Translations under genes and position numbers: made by a program
Shown here: in pieces, positions 36,294-44,788 of the stretch
Numbering within the stretch: the stretch's first letter is position 1
How the letters are laid out: every line of letters begins with the position of its first letter
The notes under the pieces: model-generated
What the model was told of the DNA's origin: nothing
Database searches by the model: none
Seen by the model: only the letters and a program-made list of their open reading frames with translations
Source of the DNA: Pantoea sp. Ap-967
GTDB taxonomy: Bacteria > Pseudomonadota > Gammaproteobacteria > Pseudomonadales > Pseudomonadaceae
Assembly: GCF_011752565.1 (NCBI RefSeq)
Contig: NZ_VWXK01000013.1
Coordinates: 62,001-126,000, forward strand
Direction: 5' to 3'
Length of the DNA stretch: 64,000 nucleotides

Positions 36294-37193
36294 CTAACGC
36301 AATTCACCCAACGATTCCTGCTCACTCGAACGGGCGCCTCGAACGATTGAAGGCAAAATGACCATGAGGCCACTAATCAGGATCATCGAGATGCCCCACC
36401 AACCAAGGACATCCGGAAAGGTTGAGTACATGAGGTACCCCAGCAACGCTGAACAGGGAATTTGAACGTAGGTAAATGGAGCTAGCCTGGCAGGGCTTGC
36501 TCGGCTGTAGGCTGCGGCGAAAAGCCAGTGCGCAGTTGTTCCAACGAGCGCCATGCCACTTAATCCTAACCACTGTAGCGCTGAAGGCGCCTCCCAAAAC
36601 CAGGGCAGCATCGCGCTGCAGAGGGCCAGGGCAAATAACCCGAGCCATAGCGTTGCACTCTCCGGCGTATCTTGATTAGCCGCTGCACGAGTCGCGAGCT
36701 GATAACAGCTCAAGAAGAATGCGGCTCCGCAGGGAAGCAGCGCTGCCCATGTGAAAAGCTCACCAGCTGGATTTACCACAAGCGCCACACCTAGCAGACC
36801 GACAAGAACGGCAATCCACTGCGATGGTCGTATCGCTTCACTGAAGAAAAGCTTGCTGAGCACGAGTACGAAGAGCGGTGCGAGGAAGTTCAGAGCTGTC
36901 GCCTCTGCCAACGGTACAAACCGCAGACCGCCGATGAAACACAAGCTCAATGCCACAAGAAAAAAGGCCCTGAGAAAATGCAGGCCCGGTCGGCGGCACG
37001 TCCATGCAGCGAGACTTCTTCTCGAGATCGCCGCACTGCCCATGACCAGGGTTTGACCGAGGTAACGCACCCAGATCACAACAACAACCGGCAACCCCTG
37101 AACCATCTGCCGTGCAATGGCGTCATGCATGGAGAGGCATGCCACTGCAAGAACAATGAGCAAGGCGGCAGTACGAGTGACACTCGAATTCAT
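36294..37193 (-). CDS. EamA/DMT-family transporter
   Basis: 299 residues, about ten helices in two EamA repeats (LAVACLSMHDAIARQM near the start, NFLAPLFVLVLSKLFF closing repeat one). ATG start. First gene of the EamA-lrgA-lrgB operon. The upstream region holds a terminator and, beyond it, a LacI-type operator, an unusual order described under findings. Confidence 0.85.
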   Translation of the reverse strand: MNSSVTRTAALLIVLAVACLSMHDAIARQMVQGLPVVVVIWVRYLGQTLVMGSAAISRRSLAAWTCRRPGLHFLRAFFLVALSLCFIGGLRFVPLAEATALNFLAPLFVLVLSKLFFSEAIRPSQWIAVLVGLLGVALVVNPAGELFTWAALLPCGAAFFLSCYQLATRAAANQDTPESATLWLGLFALALCSAMLPWFWEAPSALQWLGLSGMALVGTTAHWLFAAAYSRASPARLAPFTYVQIPCSALLGYLMYSTFPDVLGWWGISMILISGLMVILPSIVRGARSSEQESLGELR

Positions 37194-37283
37194 AGACTTC
37201 TCGATGACGCTGGACGTGGGGTTGCACGATAGTTAGCCGAGGCTGCTCCTGCTCGCCCGGATCAGCTGAGCTGGAATAAAAAA

Positions 37284-37302
37284 GCCCACGGAGGCCGTGG
37301 GC
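37284..37302 (-). terminator. Rho-independent terminator between lamB-type gene and EamA gene
   Basis: GCCCACGG / CCGTGGGC with a three-base loop, followed on the minus strand by six T residues. It lies between a LacI-type operator and the EamA start codon. Confidence 0.85.
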
Positions 37303-37359
37303 AAAAGTGTCGATTACGGTCGATAGTCCGAAGGGGTACCGTCCCTTTCAGCAATACCG

Positions 37360-37373
37360 TGTAAACGATTACA
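37360..37373. promoter_or_regulatory. LacI-type operator, site 13 (exact consensus, inverted)
   Basis: TGTAAACGATTACA, the exact reverse complement of TGTAATCGTTTACA, in the gap between the LamB-type and EamA genes. Confidence 0.83.
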
Positions 37374-37470
37374 AGCCGAGCAACAAGAGTATCTGGTGCC
37401 TTGATCTTTAGCAAGCTTCACTCAACCACCTTTCATCTGGCTCCTCTGATTAAGTGAAGTGAGAACACAT

Positions 37471-38694
37471 TCACTCCCACCAATACTCGACCTGAACTCC
37501 AAAATTGCTGCCATGACGAGCGCTGTTGAACGCCCCCGTCGAAGACAACGCAGAACCCTCAGCAATCTCATCTGCAGCGATTTGCGCGGCGCGATTCCAT
37601 TTTGCGTAGGTGTAGTAGAGCCGCACCTCAGGGCGATCCCAGAAACCGGGGCCTTTCGGAGACCAGGTCGGAGCAAACGTGATTTTGCTTAGCTTGCGAG
37701 TGCCGTCCGATGCCTCAATCTGATCATGTCCGACCTCGGCAACGAGCTTGAATTGATCCGAGATGGCATAGACTGGCCTCACACCAACAGAAACCCAGTC
37801 TTGCTTCTCCCCACCCTCTCTGTAGTCACGCTGCGTTACCACTTGGAACTGCCCACCAAATCGGGAGGTGACCTGCCAATCAAAGTAATCCAGCAGCCGC
37901 CAGCTTCGATTGCTGCGATCCAACTCAACATCCCCGGTGGTGCCCAGATTCGTTCCTGGGCCTTGACCATGCTGCAGAGCTACGGTGTTCGCGTTTCCCC
38001 CAAGTACATCACTTTGGCGATGTTGAACCGTGACGGCCCAGCCGCTATGGCTATCGCCTCGCTTCGGATCCTCGATGTAGCTGAAGCCGAACTCCAACTC
38101 CCCACCAGGGTTAGCGTCGATTCCACCGATGTTGAAATCATGTCGGTTGGTGTAGTCCTTCTGGAAAACGCTGTCTTTTCGGGAAAACGCATAGCTGTAC
38201 TTCAGCCCGCCAAGCTCAACATCCTCGATACCGGCGCCAGTGCCACTCTGATCCCAGTAATAGAAATCTGAGATATGGATATCGTTACGCTTGTAAAAGC
38301 GTCGCCCCGCCCAGAGCGAGCCGTTGTTGAGGGCAGGTACCTTGCTCCACTCCACGTATGACTGAACGACCTTGGCATAGCCATTATCATCAGCAAACGT
38401 AGGCTTGTGCCCATAGCGACTGAGTAGAGCCACCATGCCCTCAACGCTGACCACCGACCCATCGTCAAGTGACACGAGATCCTGCCTCAGCCCCAGCTCC
38501 CCATACTGCTCACATTCGTTACCGAGCCGATACTTGGACGGCGCACCTGGAAGTTGAAAGCATGACTGAGATCCACCTGAGCTAGCTCCCCCTACCCCAC
38601 TACGCAGGTATCCATTGAACTCTGCTGCTTCTGCAGCGACGGATGACAGCATGCTCAGCGCAGCCGAAAGCCCCAGCTTCTTGCCGTTGATCAT
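37471..38694 (-). CDS. LamB-type maltoporin, outer-membrane sugar channel
   Basis: 407 residues. Signal peptide of about 23 residues (AEAAEFNGYLRSG at the junction); mature start with the maltoporin signature, then CFQLPGAPSKYRLGNECE, WAGRRFYKRNDIHISDFYYW and GFWDRPEVRLYYTYAKW; C-terminal aromatic VEYWWE. These are LamB family hallmarks, so it is a trimeric 18-stranded channel for oligosaccharides or glycosides. Lies 93 bp downstream of the YbjJ-type MFS gene and probably shares its promoter. It is strong evidence that the regulon handles a sugar-like substrate. Confidence 0.9.
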   Translation of the reverse strand: MINGKKLGLSAALSMLSSVAAEAAEFNGYLRSGVGGASSGGSQSCFQLPGAPSKYRLGNECEQYGELGLRQDLVSLDDGSVVSVEGMVALLSRYGHKPTFADDNGYAKVVQSYVEWSKVPALNNGSLWAGRRFYKRNDIHISDFYYWDQSGTGAGIEDVELGGLKYSYAFSRKDSVFQKDYTNRHDFNIGGIDANPGGELEFGFSYIEDPKRGDSHSGWAVTVQHRQSDVLGGNANTVALQHGQGPGTNLGTTGDVELDRSNRSWRLLDYFDWQVTSRFGGQFQVVTQRDYREGGEKQDWVSVGVRPVYAISDQFKLVAEVGHDQIEASDGTRKLSKITFAPTWSPKGPGFWDRPEVRLYYTYAKWNRAAQIAADEIAEGSALSSTGAFNSARHGSNFGVQVEYWWE

Positions 38695-38787
38695 TGGTAT
38701 TCCTTAGTTTTGTTTTACGTAGCTAGACAGAGCAGGCGCAAATACCTGAAGACTGCCGCCCAAAAGGGGCGGCAGGAGAAACGCGGA

Positions 38788-39969
38788 TTAATTTGTCAGC
38801 GGCTTGCCCGAGGTGCGCAGCTCCAGCTGACCTTTCCAGGCCACCAGGCTAACGATCAGCATGGCAACGAGCGGAAGCAGCATGCTGTACTGGAGGCCGA
38901 TGTGGTCAGAGGTAGCACCAATGATTGGCGGGCAGACAAGGAAACCGAGATAGCCAATGGTGCCATTCATGGCCAACCCAAGGCTTGGCGCTTGAGGACA
39001 CGCTTGAGCGGCTTTGCTGTACAGGATCGGAGTCATGTTCGAAAGCCCCAGCCCCACCAGCATGAAGCCCGCGATAGAGGTGGCTGGAGAAGGCGCCCCG
39101 ATAGCCAGCGCAAAACCTGCAACGGCAAGCAGTCCGGAAGACACAAGCACGCAGTCACGACCGAAACGGATAATCAGCGGGTTGCCGGCCAGACGACCTA
39201 CAGCCATGGCAAAACTGAAGCCGCCGAATGCAAATGCTGCAATGCCGGTGCTAGTGGTTGCCACGTCGGTCAAGTACTTGGCGCTCCAGTTGATCATGGA
39301 GCTTTCGGTGAACAGCGACATGATCGTCAGCATCGCCACGATCAGCAGCGTGATGCTTGGGCGAATGACGGCCTTTTTCTTGACCGACTCGGTGGCGCCA
39401 TCCGGACGCAGATGACGTAATGGCGCAGCACATACAAGGGTAGTAACCAGCATCAACCCAGCAGCAAATGCGAGGTTGAACATCGCGGTAAGTTCGAAAG
39501 AGTCGAAGATCGACACGATGCCAGCACCTGCCATGCCGCCGAAGCTGAACGCAGCATGGAACCAGGACATCAAAGGCCGGCCTTCCTTCTCCTCGATGAT
39601 GGACGCATGGGTATTCATCGAGATGTCGATCACACTGTTGCAGATCCCGAAGAACAGGAGGATGCCGAAGAACACCTCATAGGACGGAGACATCACCAAC
39701 AGGGGCAACGAGATCGACAGCAGCACGCCACCCAAAACGATCGAAGCCCGGCTACCCAACTTGTTGGCCACACTGCCGGCCATGAAGATCATCAGCATGG
39801 TGCCCGCGGCAAACATGCTCAAAGCATTGCCCAGCTGACCGTCGGTAAGGCTGAGAGCCTTACTGATCGCCGGAATATTTGTAGCCCAGATCCCCAGAAC
39901 CAAGCCGTTGACGAAGAAAATCAGAGTGGTGGCGTAGCGTGAAGACTTCAAATCGTTAATGAGGCCCAT
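38788..39969 (-). CDS. MFS transporter, YbjJ-type
   Basis: 393 residues, twelve helices. IWATNIPAISKALSLTDGQL, MNTHASIIEEKEGRPLMSWF and GLSNMTPILYSKAA are nearly the same blocks as in the carrier at 31.3-32.6 kb, so the two are close paralogues; the third copy at 33.7 kb is more distant. First gene of an MFS-LamB operon with operators 14 and 15 upstream. Confidence 0.88.
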   Translation of the reverse strand: MGLINDLKSSRYATTLIFFVNGLVLGIWATNIPAISKALSLTDGQLGNALSMFAAGTMLMIFMAGSVANKLGSRASIVLGGVLLSISLPLLVMSPSYEVFFGILLFFGICNSVIDISMNTHASIIEEKEGRPLMSWFHAAFSFGGMAGAGIVSIFDSFELTAMFNLAFAAGLMLVTTLVCAAPLRHLRPDGATESVKKKAVIRPSITLLIVAMLTIMSLFTESSMINWSAKYLTDVATTSTGIAAFAFGGFSFAMAVGRLAGNPLIIRFGRDCVLVSSGLLAVAGFALAIGAPSPATSIAGFMLVGLGLSNMTPILYSKAAQACPQAPSLGLAMNGTIGYLGFLVCPPIIGATSDHIGLQYSMLLPLVAMLIVSLVAWKGQLELRTSGKPLTN

Positions 39970-40056
39970 AGCCGTATCTCACTGTGTGGACATTCTTGTA
40001 ATTGGGCACTGATACACGCAGCGGCCCTTATCTCAAACGAAACTGACGCAAAGCGC

Positions 40057-40070
40057 CGTAATCGTTTACA
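40057..40070. promoter_or_regulatory. LacI-type operator, site 14
   Basis: CGTAATCGTTTACA, 13 of 14, 87 bp before the MFS-LamB operon. Confidence 0.8.
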
Positions 40071-40183
40071 TGCTAGCTCACACCGATTTTTGGGGAGGTT
40101 TACCTACCTGCCACGGCAATCGCGCCAATGCCAGTCGCAGTCAAACACCACGACCCTCCCATGCCGTCGGTATCAACTGGCAA

Positions 40184-40197
40184 TGTAAACGTTTACA
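40184..40197. promoter_or_regulatory. LacI-type operator, site 15 (perfect palindrome)
   Basis: TGTAAACGTTTACA, the only fully symmetrical copy, in the divergent region between the MFS-LamB and MHS operons; likely the tightest site. Confidence 0.83.
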
Positions 40198-40509
40198 AGC
40201 ATCGTTCATGCCAGACCTTCCTGAAGCATGTCTCCCCTGGGGAGCAGGCCTTATGCCACGCGGTTTAGACAGGGAATGTAGGTGTCCACACATCGATCAG
40301 AAGGGAGGTAGCGTTTGTATGCTTTGGTAACACCGACGCCCCGTACTGGGCCATTTTCACTCAGCTCGCACCTTCTTGAAGCGAAACGCACTCGAACCTT
40401 CACTTCACTCAGCAGACACCGCTGGAGAGCTCTGAGCCTTCTTCGGTGCCTCTAGGGCCAATGATCAGCCAACCCTGCCCAAAGTGAAAAATATCGTTGC
40501 AGGATGGAT
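40198..40509. other. divergent control region, no gene seen
   Basis: 312 bp between operators of the two divergent transport operons. Short open frames here lack ribosome-binding sites; I take it as regulatory or spacer DNA. Confidence 0.4.
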
Positions 40510-40523
40510 GGAAAACGTTTACA
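40510..40523. promoter_or_regulatory. LacI-type operator, site 16
   Basis: GGAAAACGTTTACA, 11-12 of 14; 20 bp centre to centre from site 17, so both lie on one face of the helix. Confidence 0.65.
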
Positions 40524-40529
40524 AAAAAA

Positions 40530-40543
40530 TGTAATCGATAACA
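40530..40543. promoter_or_regulatory. LacI-type operator, site 17
   Basis: TGTAATCGATAACA, 12 of 14, about 72 bp before the MHS transporter start. Confidence 0.68.
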
Positions 40544-40615
40544 AAAGCATTGCTGTTCTTACTGCTGCATCTGCCCCACCACAACAAAAACCATCAACGG
40601 TACGGGAAGACAGAC

Positions 40616-41953
40616 ATGACAACACAAGGGATTACTCCGCCCCAAAACCCTGCCCTGCGCAAAGCCATCATCGCTGCTGCAATCGGCAACTTTATTACCT
40701 GGTTCGAGTACGCTTCCTACGGATTTCTAGCCGTCATCCTTGGTCGAGTGTTCTTTCCTGTCAGCACACCATCCGCCAGCCTTCTTGCCACCTTTGCAGC
40801 GTTCGGCATCTCATTCCTGATGGCCCCACTAGGGGCGCTATTTTTCGGCAGGCTAGGCGATCGGGTTGGTCGGAAAAAGATTCTGGCAAGCGTCATTCTC
40901 CTGATGTCCGGTTCGACCTTCGTCATCGGCCTTCTTCCCAGCTATGCAAGCATCGGCATCCTCTCTCCAGTTCTTATGGTTGCGATGCGCATGCTGCAGG
41001 GCTTTGCATCGGGAGGTGAGCCAGGAGGAGCAGCGACTTTTCTTGTTGAATCAGCCAATCCAGGGCGCCGGGCTTGGACTGTCAGCTGCTGGCATTGCTC
41101 AAGTTTCATCGCCAACGCAACGGCATCGGCCTTCATCCTAGGGTTGACAGCATCAATCAGCGAGGCAGCTCTGGAACAATGGGGATGGCGCATACCGTTC
41201 CTGCTGTCGGGGGTTCTAGGTGTCGTGGCGTTCTACATTCGCTCTCAGCTTGAAGACACCCACGCCTTCAAGACGCTCCAAGAAACCGAAGGTGTCAGCG
41301 AGGCGCCCATCAGCGACGCTGTAACTCGCCACTGGAGGCAAATTCTGCAGACGGCTGGCTGCATCGCGCTGCAAGGTGCAGCCTTCTATTTCATCTTCGT
41401 CTACATCGAGACCTACCTGAAGGTACAGCTCGGGTTGTCCTTCCTTCAGGCGTCAGTGTCGAATGTCACTTGTCTGGTCATGGCATCGCTCAGCATTTTC
41501 GCATTTGCACGAATCAGCGACCGAATTGGGCGCAAGCCGATCCTCCTATTGGGCGCTTTGCTTTGCACCTTGGCCATCTATCCTGTGTTCCTGATTTTCA
41601 GCACCGGAAATTATGGTCTGATCCTGATGGGGCACGCATTGCTGGGTATCTGCCTTGCCGTGTTCATGTCCGCCTCTGGGCCAGCGTTGGTGGAAATTTT
41701 CCCGACTCGTGTTCGCTACGCCGGCTTCTCGATCGGCTTCAACCTATCCGTCGCTGTATTCGGTGGCAGCGCCGCTTATGTCGCCACCTACCTCATAGAC
41801 GTGACCGGCTCATCTCTCTCCCCTGCCCTGCTCGTATTGAGCACGGGATTAATCGCAACCTTCAGCGTCCTGACGCTGCGGGAAACAGCAGGCCGCCAAC
41901 TTGAGCCAGACGGTTCATGCCCTGCATCGCTGACCAGCGCTAAGCGCGGCTAA
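40616..41953 (+). CDS. MFS transporter, metabolite:H+ symporter (MHS) type
   Basis: 445 residues from the ATG giving MTTQGITPPQNPALRK; an earlier in-frame ATG lacks a ribosome site and adds a non-family tail. GNFITWFEYASYGFLAVILG, RLGDRVGRKKIL and GFASGGEPGGAATFLVE mark the MHS family (alpha-ketoglutarate, citrate, shikimate permeases). Head of a plus-strand operon with the RbsD-like mutarotase, a hydrolase and an OprB porin, behind operators 16 and 17. Confidence 0.9.
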   Translation: MTTQGITPPQNPALRKAIIAAAIGNFITWFEYASYGFLAVILGRVFFPVSTPSASLLATFAAFGISFLMAPLGALFFGRLGDRVGRKKILASVILLMSGSTFVIGLLPSYASIGILSPVLMVAMRMLQGFASGGEPGGAATFLVESANPGRRAWTVSCWHCSSFIANATASAFILGLTASISEAALEQWGWRIPFLLSGVLGVVAFYIRSQLEDTHAFKTLQETEGVSEAPISDAVTRHWRQILQTAGCIALQGAAFYFIFVYIETYLKVQLGLSFLQASVSNVTCLVMASLSIFAFARISDRIGRKPILLLGALLCTLAIYPVFLIFSTGNYGLILMGHALLGICLAVFMSASGPALVEIFPTRVRYAGFSIGFNLSVAVFGGSAAYVATYLIDVTGSSLSPALLVLSTGLIATFSVLTLRETAGRQLEPDGSCPASLTSAKRG

Positions 41954-41999
41954 TCCAGTTCCTAACCACACCGCAATGTCTCTGAAGTAAGAGGTTGAT

Positions 42000-42497
42000 A
42001 TGAGCAAGAAACGTCTTCTGCACGAACGTTTAGCCGCATTGGTCAGCACTCTCCGACACGGGGAAATGATCTTTATCGCGGATGCTGGCAGCGGCACCTC
42101 GAGTGCGAGCCTGGTACCGCTTAACCCAGACGTCGAAATCATTGACGTGGCCATTCACACAGGCTGCCCAACGGTCGATCAGCTGTTACCTGTCCTGTGG
42201 GAGGTGGGTGATTTCGAAGCCGCATTTGTGACTGAAAACATGCGCCAGGCTAATCCTCCGATGAGGGAGTTGGTGCAAGGGTTGACTGGCCCGGATCATA
42301 TTCATGAGCTGCGCTATTTGCCCGAGTTCTACGACCTGCGCAATCGATGCAAAGCCTTCATCCAAACCGGTGACTACGGCGTCCATAGCAACGTAATTTT
42401 GGTAGCGGGCTATCCCAGCCCACCGATCCCTGTTGAGTGGATGACCAACCCGAACTGGTTCGAAGAACTGCGTAAAGCACAGTCGAAGAAGGACTGA
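42000..42497 (+). CDS. RbsD/FucU-family sugar mutarotase-like protein
   Basis: 165 residues. LRHGEMIFIADAG puts His20 and Asp28 at the same positions as the catalytic pair of E. coli ribose pyranase RbsD; the C-terminal half (ELRYLPEFYDLRN, TGDYGVHSNVILVAG) follows the RbsD pattern too. Such enzymes interconvert ring forms of pentoses or 6-deoxyhexoses. Lies 46 bp after the transporter gene and 4 bp before the hydrolase gene. It is about 25 residues longer than RbsD, with the extension at the C-terminus. Specific sugar unknown. Confidence 0.8.
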   Translation: MSKKRLLHERLAALVSTLRHGEMIFIADAGSGTSSASLVPLNPDVEIIDVAIHTGCPTVDQLLPVLWEVGDFEAAFVTENMRQANPPMRELVQGLTGPDHIHELRYLPEFYDLRNRCKAFIQTGDYGVHSNVILVAGYPSPPIPVEWMTNPNWFEELRKAQSKKD

Positions 42498-42501
42498 ATC
42501 C

Positions 42502-43293
42502 ATGCCCATTCAAAAAACAAAAACGGGTCAGTATTACTACCGAAACTGGGATTGCGAGGACGCCTTGGCCTCCGTCCTTCTGCTTCACGGTTTCGGTGAG
42601 CACACCGGACACTACCACCGTTTCGCCGCAGCATTGGTACACGCAGGCTTTGATGTCTGGGGCATTGATCATGTCGGCCATGGGATGACTGGAGGGGCAC
42701 CTGGTCACTTCGAATCTATCAATCAATTGGTCGATCATGCCCGTGACCTGGCAACTTTCATCCGCACACAACACCCGAGTCGCCCATTGGTCATTGTCGG
42801 CCACTCACTTGGCGGCATCACCGGTGCAGCGCTTGCACTTTCACTTGAGCCAGAGGCGTCAGGTGTCGTCCTGACAGGCGCTCCCTTTGAAGGGCTTCCC
42901 GTAATCAAGGAAGGCATCGAGATGGTCATGTCACGAGACGCCGCCTACCTGGATGCGCTTGAGCATGATCCATTGAAATTCGACACAGCCCCCGCTGAGG
43001 CAAATCTATGGAGAGCAATCAGTGAGCAGACTGATGCACTCAGCAAAGGGCTTTCCAAACTCAGCATCCCTGTATTACTCATCAATGGGGAGCACGACGT
43101 TTTCGCCCCTCCTTCTCTCGCTCAGCGCTGGAGCAAACTCATTCCAAACGCACACGTCGTGGAGATTGCTGGGGGATACCACGACATTCCTAACGATACC
43201 GAGCACCGTAAGGTCGTCGGGCACGTCATCAGCGCGATCAATCGCTGGATAGGCGACAACGGCAGGAACGCCCCGCCCTATACCTGCTGCTAA
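42502..43293 (+). CDS. alpha/beta hydrolase, monoglyceride-lipase-like
   Basis: 263 residues. HGFGEHTGHYHRFAAAL near the N-terminus, nucleophile Ser in VGHSLGG (about 97), Asp in NGEHDVF and His in GGYHDIPND; this is the serine aminopeptidase S33/monoacylglycerol lipase branch. It may cut an ester from an acylated substrate after import, which would fit the porins and mutarotase of the same operon. No signal peptide, so cytoplasmic. Confidence 0.85.
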   Translation: MPIQKTKTGQYYYRNWDCEDALASVLLLHGFGEHTGHYHRFAAALVHAGFDVWGIDHVGHGMTGGAPGHFESINQLVDHARDLATFIRTQHPSRPLVIVGHSLGGITGAALALSLEPEASGVVLTGAPFEGLPVIKEGIEMVMSRDAAYLDALEHDPLKFDTAPAEANLWRAISEQTDALSKGLSKLSIPVLLINGEHDVFAPPSLAQRWSKLIPNAHVVEIAGGYHDIPNDTEHRKVVGHVISAINRWIGDNGRNAPPYTCC

Positions 43294-43366
43294 GGCAAAG
43301 CTCTCTCCATCTTGAGGATGGGCCGCCCGGCCCATCCCGCCCCCTCTCGCCCGCTGGAGCACGACT

Positions 43367-44722
43367 GTGAACGACTCACGCTCTGCTATCTCGCTGTGCC
43401 CGCTCATTCTGCTTTCGTTGTTGACTGTTCAGAGTCATATCGCAAACGCCGATGAGCCATTTGCTCGCGATTCGCGATGGATGACAGGTGACTGGAACGG
43501 TTCACGCCAGGCACTTTCTGAGCAAGGCTATGATGTGACCTTGAACTACACCAACGAGCTTGGATGGAACGCCAACGGAGGCTTCAACCAAGACCGGAAG
43601 GTCGCCTATGCCGACGAGACCCTGCTAGGCCTAGGTATTGATCTCGAGCGAACGCTAGGTTGGCAGGGCGCATCAACTCAGCTGTACATCACAAACCGCA
43701 ACGGCGAGGACATCACCAACCAACGGTTGATTGATCCACGTAGCGGTCAGCTGACCTCCACTCAGGAGGTCTGGGGCCGCGGTTCCATTTGGCGTCTCGC
43801 TGAGCTGTCGTATCGCCAGAACCTGCTCAACGACAAACTGAACCTACGAATTGGTCGCTTTGGACTAGGCGAGTTCGGAGAGTTCCCATGCGACTTCCAG
43901 AACCTGCTCTTCTGCGGGAACACAGGCGGCTCAAGCACCGGAACGGTCTGGTACAACTTCCCTGTGAGTCAATGGGGCTTGCAGCTGAAATACCATGTGT
44001 CGAATTCGCTGGCCGTACAAGCTGCTGTGTTCGAGCAAAACCCATCGCTACAAGAAAACAATAGCGGTTTCAAAATGAGCTTCTCGGGGGGTAAGGGTGT
44101 GATCATGCCTTTTGAAACCATCTATAAACCCAGACACGCACTGTTTGATTTACCTGCAGAGGTGCGAGTCGGCGCGTTCGTGTCGACGGCGGACGCAGAT
44201 GATGTGTACATGGGTGCCGACGGTCAGCCCCAGCCGCTAACTCCAGATGGAGGGTATAAGCGGCACAGCACGAGCCACGGATTTTGGACGGTACTCCGCC
44301 AGCAAGTCGCGCTTATCAATGACGATCCAAACCGTCCCGTTGAGCTGTTCACCCAGGCACACTTCAACGAGAAAGACACAAGCTACATCCGCAGCTCTCT
44401 TAACCTCGGCATGACCATCGTGGGCCCATTCGACAGCCGCCCTTCTGATCAACTCGGGATCGCTGTTGGCCGCGTCGAAGTCAGCCCGCAGTTCGAAAAA
44501 CGGCAGCGCTTACTCAACGCGATGTCCGGTAGCACCGACTACAACGACCCTACGTTCATCCCCGTACAAGACAAGGAGTACAGCGCTGAGATCTTCTACG
44601 GGGTGCAGGTGACCAATTGGTTGATGGTCAGGCCTAACCTGCAGCTTGTAAGCCATCCTGGTGGTGTAGATGAAGTCGATGATGCGGTCGTCATTGGCTT
44701 AAAGATTCAGTCTCGCTTCTGA
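43367..44722 (+). CDS. OprB-family carbohydrate-selective porin (GTG start)
   Basis: 451 residues. GTG start eight bases after GGAG. Signal peptide ends near SHIANA; the mature protein has the OprB opening MTGDWNGSRQALSEQGYDV and YTNELGWNANGG, later EVWGRGSIWRLAELSYRQN and FPCDFQNLLFCG, and a C-terminal aromatic QSRF. OprB channels of Pseudomonas pass glucose and other monosaccharides. Last gene of the MHS-RbsD-hydrolase unit. Confidence 0.9.
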   Translation: MNDSRSAISLCPLILLSLLTVQSHIANADEPFARDSRWMTGDWNGSRQALSEQGYDVTLNYTNELGWNANGGFNQDRKVAYADETLLGLGIDLERTLGWQGASTQLYITNRNGEDITNQRLIDPRSGQLTSTQEVWGRGSIWRLAELSYRQNLLNDKLNLRIGRFGLGEFGEFPCDFQNLLFCGNTGGSSTGTVWYNFPVSQWGLQLKYHVSNSLAVQAAVFEQNPSLQENNSGFKMSFSGGKGVIMPFETIYKPRHALFDLPAEVRVGAFVSTADADDVYMGADGQPQPLTPDGGYKRHSTSHGFWTVLRQQVALINDDPNRPVELFTQAHFNEKDTSYIRSSLNLGMTIVGPFDSRPSDQLGIAVGRVEVSPQFEKRQRLLNAMSGSTDYNDPTFIPVQDKEYSAEIFYGVQVTNWLMVRPNLQLVSHPGGVDEVDDAVVIGLKIQSRF

Positions 44723-44761
44723 CAATGCTGGAGTTTCTCGATCGATAGTAGGAAATCCCGG

Positions 44762-44788
44762 GCCGGGGCACCTGAAAGATGCCCCGGC
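44762..44788 (+). terminator. hairpin after the OprB gene
   Basis: GCCGGGGCA / TGCCCCGGC with a nine-base loop, 40 bp after the stop codon; short T content after it. Confidence 0.65.

Noticed and set aside
40070..40330. 86-codon frame in the divergent control region
   Set aside because: No ribosome site, no domain, spans two operators; treated as non-coding.
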